Below are positions 1-6,876 of a DNA stretch of 7,108 nt, one piece after another. Each line of letters begins with the position of its first letter. The first letter of the stretch is position 1. The notes beneath the pieces were generated by a model. It ran no database searches. It was given only the letters and a program-made list of their open reading frames with translations, and was not told the DNA's origin. Both the position numbers and the translations under genes were made by a program. Origin of the DNA: CAYMRB01 sp964392615 (lineage in GTDB: Bacteria > Planctomycetota > UBA8108); NCBI GenBank assembly GCA_964392615.1, contig CAYMRB010000493.1:1-7108 (forward strand). Direction: 5' to 3'.

Positions 1-1396
1 GGGGGGGCGGGGGTGGCCGGACGGGGAAGGTGCGACGGGGGGCCGGGTGGCCAGCGTTCCGGCGCCGGCCGCCGCTCGCGGACTCCGCGAGCAAGCTCTC
101 GCTGCTTCGCTGACCCGGAACCGCCCTCTTCGCAGCGTCTACCGCGTCGCGCTCGCCGTACCGCCGCGCGTCCTTGGCCTCCTTGCTCGCGAGAGCCTTC
201 GCCGCGGCCGTCTTGGCAGCCGTCTCGGCGCGCCTTCTCTCTTTCGCCTTGCCCTGGGCTCGGCCTCCCCCTCCGCCGAAGTCGTCCGACCGGTCGTCGC
301 CGTCGTCGCCGAAGGCAACTTCCTCTCCGCCGACCGAGGTCTGCGGAGCCTTCGTCGCGTGCGATCCTGGCTTCTGCTGAGCACGAGGGTCTCGCGTGCC
401 GCGGTGGGCGGCCCAGGCTCCGAGGCCGGCCCGTTCGTCGCGCTCGAGCGACTGACCGTCCAGGCGCTTTTTCTTTTCCCTCTCCCTCTTCTGCGCCTTC
501 TTGGGGGCGCTCTTCTTCCCGTCGTCATACCACGCGTTCGGCTTGTCGCCCGACGTCGTGGAGATCTCGTCCAACGCGACGGACTCGCCGCGGCGGCTGC
601 GAAGTCGAACCTCCGGCGCGTTGTTGTCGGCGAGATCGTCCGCGCCGAAGCGCACGATCAGACTCTCCAGCTCGGGGGGCGGCGGCTCCTCCGCGGGTGC
701 GGCGGCGATGTCGAACGAGGAGATGGAGGCTGCGTCGGGCGTGTCTACAGACGCGCTATCGGGCGCGGGGTCGTCGGCGGGCAGGCGAACGGCCGGAGAG
801 CCGGCGGGGGCTGTGCGCGTCGCGTGAGGCGCGTCGCCCTCGGCGCCTCCGGTGTCCTCGTCGTAGAGGATTGCGAGTTGCGTCGTCAGCGAGTCGTCGC
901 TCGTCGGCGAGTCGTCGCTCGTCGCGAGCCAGATCGACACGAACGCCAGTCCGACCAGGATCAGCGCCGCGGCGCTCGCCTTGATGCACGCTCGCAACAT
1001 GGGCCGCTCGCGCGTGCGCCGCGGTTCGCGCCGGGCGGCCTCGAGGACTCGCTCGAGGCGGCGCGCTTCGAACGAGTAGCGCGGCGGCCTGTCGTCTCCG
1101 TCCTCCGAGGTCGTCCCGTCTCCGCTGGCGTCGGCCGCGTCGCCAACGCTCGAGCCGACGGCGTCCTCGACGAGCTCCAGCGTGTCGCGAAGCGCCTTGA
1201 GCTCCGTCCGGCACATCGGATCTTTCGCGAGCTGCGCCTCGACCGCCTCGCGGCCGGCGTGGGAGATGTTGCCGAACAGGTACGCGGTCAGCAGGTAGCG
1301 CGCATCGCGTGGCTTCGGTTCGGCCTTGCCGGCGCTGCCGGTGCGTCGCTTCAGTCCACTTCTGGGGGCGGCATTCGACATCTTGCGTCGGGTCAT
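1..1396 (-). CDS. Membrane anti-sigma-like protein, 3' end missing (runs off left edge)
   Basis: This frame is open from the ATG at 1396 to the left edge, giving 465 visible residues and no stop. The start overlaps the sigma-factor stop as ATGA (1393-1396), so translation is probably coupled; a second in-frame ATG lies five codons in. Residues about 31-80 form a helical cytoplasmic head (RYLLTAYLFGNISHAGREAV, then LAKDPMCRTEL) resembling the head of anti-sigma factors. The H-x3-C-x2-C zinc motif of ZAS-type anti-sigmas is absent. One transmembrane helix follows at about 137-159, preceded by Arg and followed by Asp, so the C-terminus should lie outside. The rest is low complexity: a Pro/Ala/Asp-rich stretch to about 240, then Lys/Arg/Ala-rich segments. 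The role inferred is to hold the adjacent sigma factor at the membrane and release it on an envelope signal. Similar heads occur, from memory, on YfbK-type von Willebrand A proteins; such a domain could lie beyond the edge but is not seen. Confidence 0.78.
   Translation of the reverse strand, partial: MTRRKMSNAAPRSGLKRRTGSAGKAEPKPRDARYLLTAYLFGNISHAGREAVEAQLAKDPMCRTELKALRDTLELVEDAVGSSVGDAADASGDGTTSEDGDDRPPRYSFEARRLERVLEAARREPRRTRERPMLRACIKASAAALILVGLAFVSIWLATSDDSPTSDDSLTTQLAILYDEDTGGAEGDAPHATRTAPAGSPAVRLPADDPAPDSASVDTPDAASISSFDIAAAPAEEPPPPELESLIVRFGADDLADNNAPEVRLRSRRGESVALDEISTTSGDKPNAWYDDGKKSAPKKAQKREREKKKRLDGQSLERDERAGLGAWAAHRGTRDPRAQQKPGSHATKAPQTSVGGEEVAFGDDGDDRSDDFGGGGGRAQGKAKERRRAETAAKTAAAKALASKEAKDARRYGERDAVDAAKRAVPGQRSSESLLAESASGGRRRNAGHPAPRRTFPVRPPPPP
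889..924. repeat. Perfect 18-bp tandem duplication inside the anti-sigma-like gene
   Basis: The unit GCGAGTCGTCGCTCGTCG (plus strand) occurs twice without mismatch, at 889-906 and 907-924. It is in frame with the minus-strand gene and duplicates six residues, giving TSDDSP followed by TSDDSL just outside the transmembrane helix. The exact identity points to a recent slippage or duplication event. Length change here would alter the acidic spacer between membrane and tail without breaking the frame. Confidence 0.85.
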
Positions 1397-1944
1397 TCGG
1401 AGCCCTCCCGCAGGTCTTTGAGCCGAAGTCTGAGTGTTTGCATCGCCTGATGGATCAGGAAGCCGACGTTGGTGACGGACAGGCCGGTGATCTCGGCGAT
1501 CTCGCGGTACGACTTCTCCTCGCCGACCTTGAGGAGCATCAGCTCTCGCAGGCGAGGCTTCAGCCGCAGAATCTCGCTGTGCACGCGCTGCCGCGTCTCC
1601 GAGCGCAGCGCTTCGGCCTCGGCTGGCTCGGCGGTCACCCGCGCCTGTCGTCCGAGCGCTCGGGTGTGGCGGCGGCGGCGCACGGTGCGCCGCAGGTGAT
1701 CGACGCTGAGGTTGCGAGCGACAGATAGCAGCCAATTGTGGCAGCTCGATACCTCCAGCAGCTTCCGCGGCTGCCGGGTCGCGCGCAGGAACGTCTCCTG
1801 GACGATGTCCTGAGCGACGCCATCGTCGCGCAGATAATTCGCGACGAAGCGCATCAGGGATGTCTGGTGTCGGCCCAGCAGCGTCCCGAGAGACTCCGTG
1901 TCGCGCGAGTCTGCATAGGCGCGCAGGAGGTCCTGGTCCGTCAT
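1393..1944 (-). CDS. ECF-type RNA polymerase sigma factor (sigma-70 family)
   Basis: This is a 183-residue alternative sigma factor that directs RNA polymerase to a small set of promoters. The sigma-2 region spans about residues 20-90, with the core-binding and -10 recognition pattern DIVQETFLRA at 46-55 and NWLLSVARNLSVDHLRR at 70-86. A linker of about 35 residues follows. The sigma-4 region spans about 124-175, with the helix-turn-helix SYREIAEITGLSVTNVGFL at 145-163 that reads the -35 element. The length is normal for a two-domain ECF factor. The ATG at 1944 was chosen because it has an AGGAG four bases upstream and begins right before the sigma-2 fold. The same frame stays open upstream to a TTG at 2289, which would add 115 low-complexity residues; I do not favour that start, but see the findings. 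The gene overlaps the downstream anti-sigma-like gene by ATGA. I cannot assign an ECF group from the sequence alone. Confidence 0.93.
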   Translation of the reverse strand: MTDQDLLRAYADSRDTESLGTLLGRHQTSLMRFVANYLRDDGVAQDIVQETFLRATRQPRKLLEVSSCHNWLLSVARNLSVDHLRRTVRRRRHTRALGRQARVTAEPAEAEALRSETRQRVHSEILRLKPRLRELMLLKVGEEKSYREIAEITGLSVTNVGFLIHQAMQTLRLRLKDLREGSE

Positions 1945-1948
1945 CTCG

Positions 1949-1953
1949 CTCCT
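1949..1953 (-). promoter_or_regulatory. Ribosome binding site of the sigma factor
   Basis: AGGAG on the minus strand lies four bases before the ATG at 1944. It is the clearest Shine-Dalgarno-like site in the window and supports the short 183-residue start over the upstream TTG. Confidence 0.6.
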
Positions 1954-2146
1954 CGAGGTCACCGGTGTCTTGTTCACCTTGAGGTCGCTCACGGGAGTGG
2001 GGCTCTTAGTGTGTTTCGGGAAGAACGGCGCAGCCGCCCCAGTTTCTCGAGCATCTCGCCCCCGTTGGACCGGTCTCGGGCGACGGAGTCTCTCCCCGAT
2101 GGTCCGGGAAAACCAGGCTGCGGACAAGGCCGGCGTGTCTGCCGAG

Positions 2147-2182
2147 CCCGACCCCGATCCCGATCCCGATCCCGAACCCGAC
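2147..2182. repeat. CCCGAN hexanucleotide tandem repeat, six units
   Basis: Six adjacent hexamers read CCCGAC, three times CCCGAT, CCCGAA and CCCGAC on the plus strand; only the sixth base varies. On the minus strand, in the frame of the sigma factor, this reads as alternating Ser (always TCG) and Gly (GGN), with every change falling on the Gly wobble base. On the plus strand it would read as Pro followed by Asp or Glu. It lies about 200 bases upstream of the preferred sigma start. Confidence 0.85.
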
Positions 2183-2244
2183 CCGGTCTCGAGCCGCGCG
2201 GCACCGTCTCCTATCGCGAGAGCATCGTCCGCGACGGTCGGACA

Positions 2245-2260
2245 CCCCCGGCGCCGGGGG
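2245..2260. repeat. Perfect 16-bp palindrome downstream of ilvE
   Basis: CCCCCGGCGCCGGGGG is identical to its own reverse complement. It lies 51 bases past the ilvE stop on the minus strand and about 300 bases upstream of the sigma start. As RNA it could fold into a very GC-rich hairpin with a tiny loop, but no T-run follows on either strand, so it is not a standard intrinsic terminator. It could also be a binding site for a dimeric regulator, or chance in GC-rich DNA. Confidence 0.5.
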
Positions 2261-2311
2261 GCGCGCGGCGGCGTCGGTCGTGACGGCAAGTGGTCGAGTG
2301 AGCCGGGGAGG

Positions 2312-3331
2312 TCAGGCCGTCACGGCCAGCGTTCGGATCCAGCCCCAGGAGTCCTCGGCCGCGCCGTGCTGCACGGCGCGGAGATCAGCCTGGAGGCGAT
2401 TCGTCAGCGGGAACTCCTCCACCTCCGCGATCGTTTGCTCGCCGTCGACGATGCGGGCCACGGAGCGCAGCCCGAGCGCGGTGGAAGCCGTGAAGATCTC
2501 CTTCAGCGTGCCGCGTTCCGCCGCCTCGGCGATTCGAGCGAGGGCGATGGTGCCCTCCGTGACCTCGCGGCCGTACTTGTCGCGGAGGAGGGTGATCACC
2601 GAGTCGCGCGTGATGCCCGCGAGGATCGTGTCGCTCAACGCCGGCGTCAGCACCTCGTCGCCGACCTCGACGAAGATGTTCATCGTGCTGGCCTCCTCGA
2701 TCGTCGAGTGCGTGCTGGCGTCGAGCCAGAGCACTCCGTCGCATCCGACCTCCTGTGCGCGCCGGGTCGGAACGTACCCGTGGGCATAGTTCGCGGCGGC
2801 CTTGGCATAACCCAAGCCACCCTTTGCCGCCCGGCTGTACTCTCGCTCCGCGAAGAGAGCGAGCGGCTTCTGTGGGAAGAGGCGCAGGGGGGCGGTGAGC
2901 ACGACGAACGTCGTGTCCGGGGAGGACAGAGGCATGAGGTGCTGCCCCGACCCGAACAGGACCGGGCGCATGTAGAGGGTGTCGCTCGAGAAGGGGGACG
3001 ACCAGCTCTCGGGATCGGCCGTCTGCTGGTTGACCGCCTGGTCGAAGAGCTCGCGGGGCGGGGGCGCGATGCAGAGGCGCTCGCAGGAAGCCACGAGCCG
3101 CTGGTGGTGGTCGCCCATGCGGAAGAGAAGCGCGTCGCCGCGCTCGTCTCGGTGGGCCTTACACCCTTCGAACACGCTCTGGCCGAACTGAATGCCCATG
3201 GCCGCCGGGTGGATGGGAAGCTCGCCGCTGGGCACTCGGCGCAATTCGGACCAGACGCCGCCGACGCACTCGGCAACGCTCATGCGAGGTGACCAGTCTT
3301 CGTATAACGGCTCCTGCGTCATCGCTTCCAT
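2312..3331 (-). CDS. ilvE: Branched-chain amino acid aminotransferase (class IV, PLP-dependent)
   Basis: This 339-residue cytoplasmic enzyme should interconvert Leu, Ile and Val with their 2-keto acids, using glutamate/2-oxoglutarate and pyridoxal phosphate. The fold-type IV landmarks occur in order: QSVFEGCKAHR at 51-61 (the family's FEGLKA block), YMRPVLFGSG at 120-129, GGLGYAKAAANYA at 171-183 with the predicted Schiff-base lysine K177, EEASTMNIFVE at 212-222, TPALSDTILAGITRDS at 229-244, and a phosphate-binding TASTALG at 281-287. These resemble the type II (eukaryote-like) branch. The N-terminus is somewhat shorter than usual for that branch. The ATG at 3331 has GGAG only one base away. 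The in-frame ATG at 3322 has the same GGAG at ten bases and may be the true start. The gene lies 134 bp downstream of the metallopeptidase on the same strand, so co-transcription is possible but not indicated. The link to the sigma pair looks incidental. Confidence 0.93.
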   Translation of the reverse strand: MEAMTQEPLYEDWSPRMSVAECVGGVWSELRRVPSGELPIHPAAMGIQFGQSVFEGCKAHRDERGDALLFRMGDHHQRLVASCERLCIAPPPRELFDQAVNQQTADPESWSSPFSSDTLYMRPVLFGSGQHLMPLSSPDTTFVVLTAPLRLFPQKPLALFAEREYSRAAKGGLGYAKAAANYAHGYVPTRRAQEVGCDGVLWLDASTHSTIEEASTMNIFVEVGDEVLTPALSDTILAGITRDSVITLLRDKYGREVTEGTIALARIAEAAERGTLKEIFTASTALGLRSVARIVDGEQTIAEVEEFPLTNRLQADLRAVQHGAAEDSWGWIRTLAVTA

Positions 3332-3465
3332 TCTCCGGCGGCATTCAGGTGAGAGGCTCGATGGTGGAAGCGCGCATTTGAACTCTCTGCCTCGACGGAG
3401 TCAAGGTCACCGACAGGCCGGATTCGGGGCTTCTGTAGCCCGACGAGCGGGGCGACGAGCTCCTC

Positions 3466-5541
3466 CTACTCGCGACGCCGCTGGACCCGGAGGTAGGCGC
3501 TGTACTCCGGGACAGCGCGGCGCTCACGAAGGCCTCGTGCGAGCGCCTTCGCGTCGGTGTCGTCATCGCCGAGATCGACGATGAGAAAGACGCGAGGGCG
3601 GTCCTCGGCGGTCGCGAACTGCGAGGCGTAGTAGGTCGACAGCTCCTCCTCGCCGACCTCGCTGATGTCGATCGGGCACGTGCGCACGACCTCCCGTCGC
3701 GCCGGCCAGTCCGGGCTGGCGACGACGATCACGACCTTCTCGTAGCGGTGACCCTTCGAGCGCAGCCAGCTCGCGAGCTCCATGGCCGTGAACGGATCAT
3801 CGGTCGTCTCGAGCTCTCCGTCGACGAGCCACGGGCGCTGCGCCAGGCCGGCCTGAACGATGGACTGCCCGGTCATTCTCTCGAGCTTCGTCGTGAACTC
3901 GGCGAGAAGCGACCGGCGCGTCTCGCCGGCACCCGCGAACGCCGGCGCGTCGAGACCGCGCGAGAGGTCGCACAGCATGAGGATCGGCTCCTCGCCGCGG
4001 GTCATCTCGGCGACGACCTCCGACACGCTGATCGTGGCGGGGCGGCTTCCGAACAGCGACGGGTCCGGCTCCTCATCCGGCGAGAGCGGTATGCCGAGCT
4101 TCTCCAGCACCTTGCGCAGCAGCGCCGGGTCGGCGATCTCCGGTGCGTCCAGCCCGACCAACGAGCGAGTCGGCTCGCCCTGTGGCGCGTACTGCTCGAT
4201 GAATGCGAGGAGCACGGTCCACTCGATCTCCTCGAGCGCCTTTCTGATCGGAGCGTAGGACTTGCTGCGAAATGCGAGCTCGATGGCTTGCGCGTCGATG
4301 AACGCCATCGTCGCCTCGGCGAGGAGGTACCCCATGTACCGGAGGAAGTAGAACTCGGCCTGCGTCAGTCGTGCGAGCTTGGCCGGGTGGAGGCGATCGA
4401 CCTCGAGAAACTCGCGGGAGTAGCGAAGGAGCGCGACGAGCCGGGCGAAGTCATCGGCGAGTCGTTCGGGCGGGATGTCGAAGGCCTCGTCCTCCGGCTC
4501 GAGGTGAGCGAGGTACTCCGCCAGCCCCTCCTTGATGAACGAGGGCGCCGGCCCGCGCGGGGCGACTTGATGGCTGAACGCGTGCACGAGCTCGTGACGC
4601 ATGACGTGTCGACGGAAGCGCGGGGGGAGGGGCGATTCCACGACGCAGAGCCGGTCGCTTCGCGTGTAGAAGCCGGCAGCGCCTTTCAGAAGGGCCACTC
4701 GCGGGAAGATCTCCGCGCCGAGCTTCTCCGCCATCAGCAGGTCGAAGCCGGGGCCGCGGGACGCGTTGCTGATGGCGAAGAGCTGTCGCACGAGAACCTC
4801 GCACGATCGCGCCTCGGATCCGAGGGGCAGATCGCGTTTCGCGGTCTCGCGGCGCGCCCAGATGCGAAGCAGCCTGCCTCGTCCGAGGCGATCGTCGAGC
4901 GCCTCGGAGCGCGAGATGCCGAGGCCGATGGTTGTCAAGTCGACGGGCGGGCTCGCCAGCTTCGCCAGCGCTTCGCTCATGTGCCAGACCTCGGCGTCGA
5001 AGCCCGTCGGGGGGCTGCGCAGCGCGAGGGGCAGCCCCTCTACAGAGAGAACCGCGGGGAGCGCGCCAACGAAGCGCTCCTGCAGAGGACGGAGCGCATC
5101 CCGAAGCCGCTCGAACTCGTCGCGCGGAAGGGGCGCGAATGCGTCGGCCCACTCGTCGAGCTCGACTCCTCCCGCGAGGAGGTCGGGCCACGGCGCGCAC
5201 GATTCTCGCAACAGTTGGTGCAGCTCCCGGAACTCCTCGCCGGCCGCCAGACGCCTCTGAAACGGCGTGTCGCCGTCCGCGTCGAGTGCCGTGTCGGCGT
5301 CGGTGGCGGTGTTCGCAGCGTCGGGCTCGAGATCGACCTCAACCTCAACCCGCTTCGTGAGCGACGGGACCAGCGCCGCGCGATCCTCCCGCGGCTCGGG
5401 GCCCCTCCGGGTCGCGTCCGAACTCGCCGGCTCGGAGGTTGGCCCCAGCTCGTCGCGGCTCTCCGACAGCATCACGACCAGCGTCGCGACGACGAGCGCG
5501 AGCAGGGCGGCCAGCAGAATGACGAGACCGCGTCGAGGCAT
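3466..5541 (-). CDS. Membrane-anchored HExxH zinc metallopeptidase (gluzincin) with possible VWA-like C-terminal domain
   Basis: This protein has 691 residues. An N-terminal hydrophobic segment (about 5-25, after MPRR) acts as signal anchor; there is no lipobox cysteine. Acidic, Ala-rich linker fills about 27-95. A helical region precedes the catalytic core: HELVH at 316-320 and EGLAEYL at 338-344, giving predicted zinc ligands H316, H320, E338 and catalytic E317. This HExxH-x17-E spacing with an EGLAEY block is typical of gluzincins of the peptidase MA type. Residues about 519-690 alternate strands and helices: ILMLCDLSRGL at 520-530 resembles the first strand and metal site (DxSxG) of a von Willebrand A domain, with VVIVVASPDWP (603-613) and VFLIVDLGDDD (651-661) as later strands. 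The VWA call is tentative. The ATG at 5541 was chosen because it begins the signal anchor and has GGGAG nine bases upstream. Catalysis should be outside the cytoplasm; the substrate is unknown. Confidence 0.88.
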   Translation of the reverse strand: MPRRGLVILLAALLALVVATLVVMLSESRDELGPTSEPASSDATRRGPEPREDRAALVPSLTKRVEVEVDLEPDAANTATDADTALDADGDTPFQRRLAAGEEFRELHQLLRESCAPWPDLLAGGVELDEWADAFAPLPRDEFERLRDALRPLQERFVGALPAVLSVEGLPLALRSPPTGFDAEVWHMSEALAKLASPPVDLTTIGLGISRSEALDDRLGRGRLLRIWARRETAKRDLPLGSEARSCEVLVRQLFAISNASRGPGFDLLMAEKLGAEIFPRVALLKGAAGFYTRSDRLCVVESPLPPRFRRHVMRHELVHAFSHQVAPRGPAPSFIKEGLAEYLAHLEPEDEAFDIPPERLADDFARLVALLRYSREFLEVDRLHPAKLARLTQAEFYFLRYMGYLLAEATMAFIDAQAIELAFRSKSYAPIRKALEEIEWTVLLAFIEQYAPQGEPTRSLVGLDAPEIADPALLRKVLEKLGIPLSPDEEPDPSLFGSRPATISVSEVVAEMTRGEEPILMLCDLSRGLDAPAFAGAGETRRSLLAEFTTKLERMTGQSIVQAGLAQRPWLVDGELETTDDPFTAMELASWLRSKGHRYEKVVIVVASPDWPARREVVRTCPIDISEVGEEELSTYYASQFATAEDRPRVFLIVDLGDDDTDAKALARGLRERRAVPEYSAYLRVQRRRE

Positions 5542-5779
5542 GGCATCTGGCTCCCGCTGGATTGTACCTCGACCCGCCGGGATTCGCGTCGCGGCCCCAC
5601 CGTGTCGATCGCGGCAGAGTGATGTCGAGGCGCCATCGCGCATCGGAGACCGCGTGGTCAGTTTCTCTCTCCCGGGATCGGGCGAGCGGAGCGAAGGGGA
5701 TGCGGGCAGCGCGGAACCGAGATAGACTCTGCAGCGACGGATCGACACAGCCACACGGAACCGAGCAGCCAACGCAGCC
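5542..5779. promoter_or_regulatory. Shared divergent control region (238 bp)
   Basis: The two start codons at 5541 (minus) and 5780 (plus) face away from each other across this gap, so the promoters of both genes should lie here. On the minus strand TACAAT (5561-5566) matches a -10 element, but a start seven bases on would fall in the ribosome binding site and no -35 is visible at 16-18 bases. On the plus strand TAGACT (5723-5728) is a weak -10 candidate without a -35. An in-frame TAG at 5723-5725 rules out an earlier start for the plus-strand gene. Confidence 0.4.
5551..5555 (-). promoter_or_regulatory. Ribosome binding site of the metallopeptidase
   Basis: GGGAG on the minus strand lies nine bases before the ATG at 5541. 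It supports starting the protein at its signal anchor and not further upstream in the open frame, which would otherwise overlap the divergent gene. Confidence 0.45.
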
Positions 5780-6856
5780 ATGGCAAGCCGAACCTCCTCA
5801 CTCATCGCAGTGGGGCTGAGCCTGACACTCTCCGGCGTCGCGGCGGATATCGAGCCGGGCGCGGCGGTCGACTATCGCGAGCTGGCGTTCAACCCGAAGC
5901 GCTGGGCGGAGCAGAAGGTGTCGACCACGATGTACCCGTGGGCCGGCGAGCGAATCGTCTTCCTGACGACGCGGGAGGATTTCGATCCGTCCGTCATGAC
6001 GCGGTTCGTGAAGCGGCTCGACGACGGCTGGCGGCTGTATGCCGATCTCACCGGCCGCACGCCACGGCCGCACAAGCGATGGCAGGGGAAGCCGACGATC
6101 GCGGCGGTCCCGAAGGCGTCTCTGACCTGCGGCTACGGTTGTGGCTTCATCGGCCTCACCGGGATCGAGGTCGCCGGGTTCTACCGCAAGGACTACCCGC
6201 TCGCCCGGGCCGACCGCGACGCGTTTTCGCACTACCTCTTCTACGAGATGGGGCGGAACTACTTCACGTTCCGCGACCGTCATTCGCTGTTCACGACGGG
6301 TTTCGCCGTGTTCATGCGCTACGTGTGCATGGACACGCTCGAGTGTTCGGATCCGGACGCCGCGACCCGCGCCACGATCGAGCGGTGCGAGAAGGTCTAC
6401 GCCGAGTCGAAGCTCGAGTTCCTCGACGCGTTCACGAACCTGACGAAAGGCGAGAAGGGTAATCGCCTGCGAGACGCCCGGGGCCGGCGCATCGCACCGA
6501 GCGATCAGCCCGTCATGTACGCGACCGCGATGATGAAGCTGCACCGGGAGAATGGCGGCAACGCGTGGTTGAAGCGGTTCTTCCGCCATCTGGCCAAGTG
6601 CCCGCAGGTCCAGCCGACCAGCCGAGAGAAGGCGCTGCGGCAGGCGGTCAACTGGCTGGTGGCTGCGTCGCTCGCGGCGGGCAAGGATCTCACGCCCGTG
6701 TTCGTCGGCCGGTGGCGCATGCCGTTGAGCGCCGCCGACAGAGACGTTCTGTCGAAGGTCGACTGGGCCGACCGTGGCCTGGAGCCGGCGGGGTTGATCA
6801 CCCGGCTCGAAATCGCCCGCGACCGGTCAGAGACGAAGCGGAGCGTGCGGAAATAG
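5780..6856 (+). CDS. Secreted protein with apparent inactivated gluzincin (M60-like) site
   Basis: This 358-residue protein has a signal peptide (hydrophobic stretch about 7-21, likely cut near SGVA-A-D at 20-23), so it should be exported. I cannot name the family securely. The central part resembles a gluzincin: FSHYLFYEMGRNYFTF at 149-164 lines up with the M60-type HExGHN(Y/H) motif, but both zinc histidines are replaced (Y155, R159) while E156, G158 and N160 remain. The downstream TTGFAVFMRY at 172-181 lines up with the usual EGFAxF block, with the zinc glutamate missing. It is therefore predicted not to bind zinc or cleave peptides. Six cysteines (C117, C121, C183, C189, C203, C274) would allow disulfides. 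The ATG at 5780 sits directly before the signal peptide, with no clear Shine-Dalgarno and an in-frame stop upstream. Two stops in tandem (TAGTAG) close it, 20 bp short of the convergent gene's stop codon. Confidence 0.9.
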   Translation: MASRTSSLIAVGLSLTLSGVAADIEPGAAVDYRELAFNPKRWAEQKVSTTMYPWAGERIVFLTTREDFDPSVMTRFVKRLDDGWRLYADLTGRTPRPHKRWQGKPTIAAVPKASLTCGYGCGFIGLTGIEVAGFYRKDYPLARADRDAFSHYLFYEMGRNYFTFRDRHSLFTTGFAVFMRYVCMDTLECSDPDAATRATIERCEKVYAESKLEFLDAFTNLTKGEKGNRLRDARGRRIAPSDQPVMYATAMMKLHRENGGNAWLKRFFRHLAKCPQVQPTSREKALRQAVNWLVAASLAAGKDLTPVFVGRWRMPLSAADRDVLSKVDWADRGLEPAGLITRLEIARDRSETKRSVRK

Positions 6857-6876
6857 TAGCGGCGGATGGCCCGACA

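Larger units (their letters stand above)
1945..2311. other. 367-bp stretch between ilvE and the sigma factor
   Basis: This stretch contains no convincing separate gene on either strand. It holds the 16-bp palindrome at 2245-2260 and the CCCGAN hexamer array at 2147-2182. The sigma-factor frame is open through most of it, but the encoded sequence (Arg/Pro-rich, then a Gly-Ser run) resembles no domain I know. It most likely carries the sigma operon promoter and the end of the ilvE transcript. I could not pick out a -35/-10 pair with confidence. Confidence 0.5.

Noticed and set aside
47..1450. Long plus-strand open frame of 467 codons
   Set aside because: It lies antisense to the anti-sigma-like gene, which has a membrane helix, a recognisable head and an ATGA coupling to the sigma factor. 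The plus-strand product is Arg/Ala-rich without any domain, as expected for a GC-rich shadow frame.
1970..3292. Plus-strand open frame of 440 codons with a Pro-Asp/Glu run
   Set aside because: Most of it is antisense to ilvE, which carries every landmark of its family. The Pro-Asp run is the other reading of the hexamer repeat.
3425..3442. Small hairpin (GGGCT / AGCCC, five-base loop) after the metallopeptidase as a terminator
   Set aside because: The stem is only five pairs and no T-run follows on the minus strand, so it is not a convincing intrinsic terminator.
5561..5566. TACAAT as a -10 promoter element for the metallopeptidase
   Set aside because: The hexamer matches, but no -35 is visible at normal spacing and the predicted start would remove or truncate the ribosome binding site. 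It is kept only as a candidate in the control-region entry.
3748..5622. Long plus-strand open frame of 624 codons
   Set aside because: It is antisense to the metallopeptidase, whose HELVH and EGLAEY motifs and signal anchor show the minus strand to be coding. The shadow product has no recognisable motif.
5542..5805. Longer start for the metallopeptidase at 5805
   Set aside because: It would put 88 non-descript residues before the signal anchor and overlap the start of the divergent gene; the ATG at 5541 has a ribosome binding site and begins directly at the anchor.
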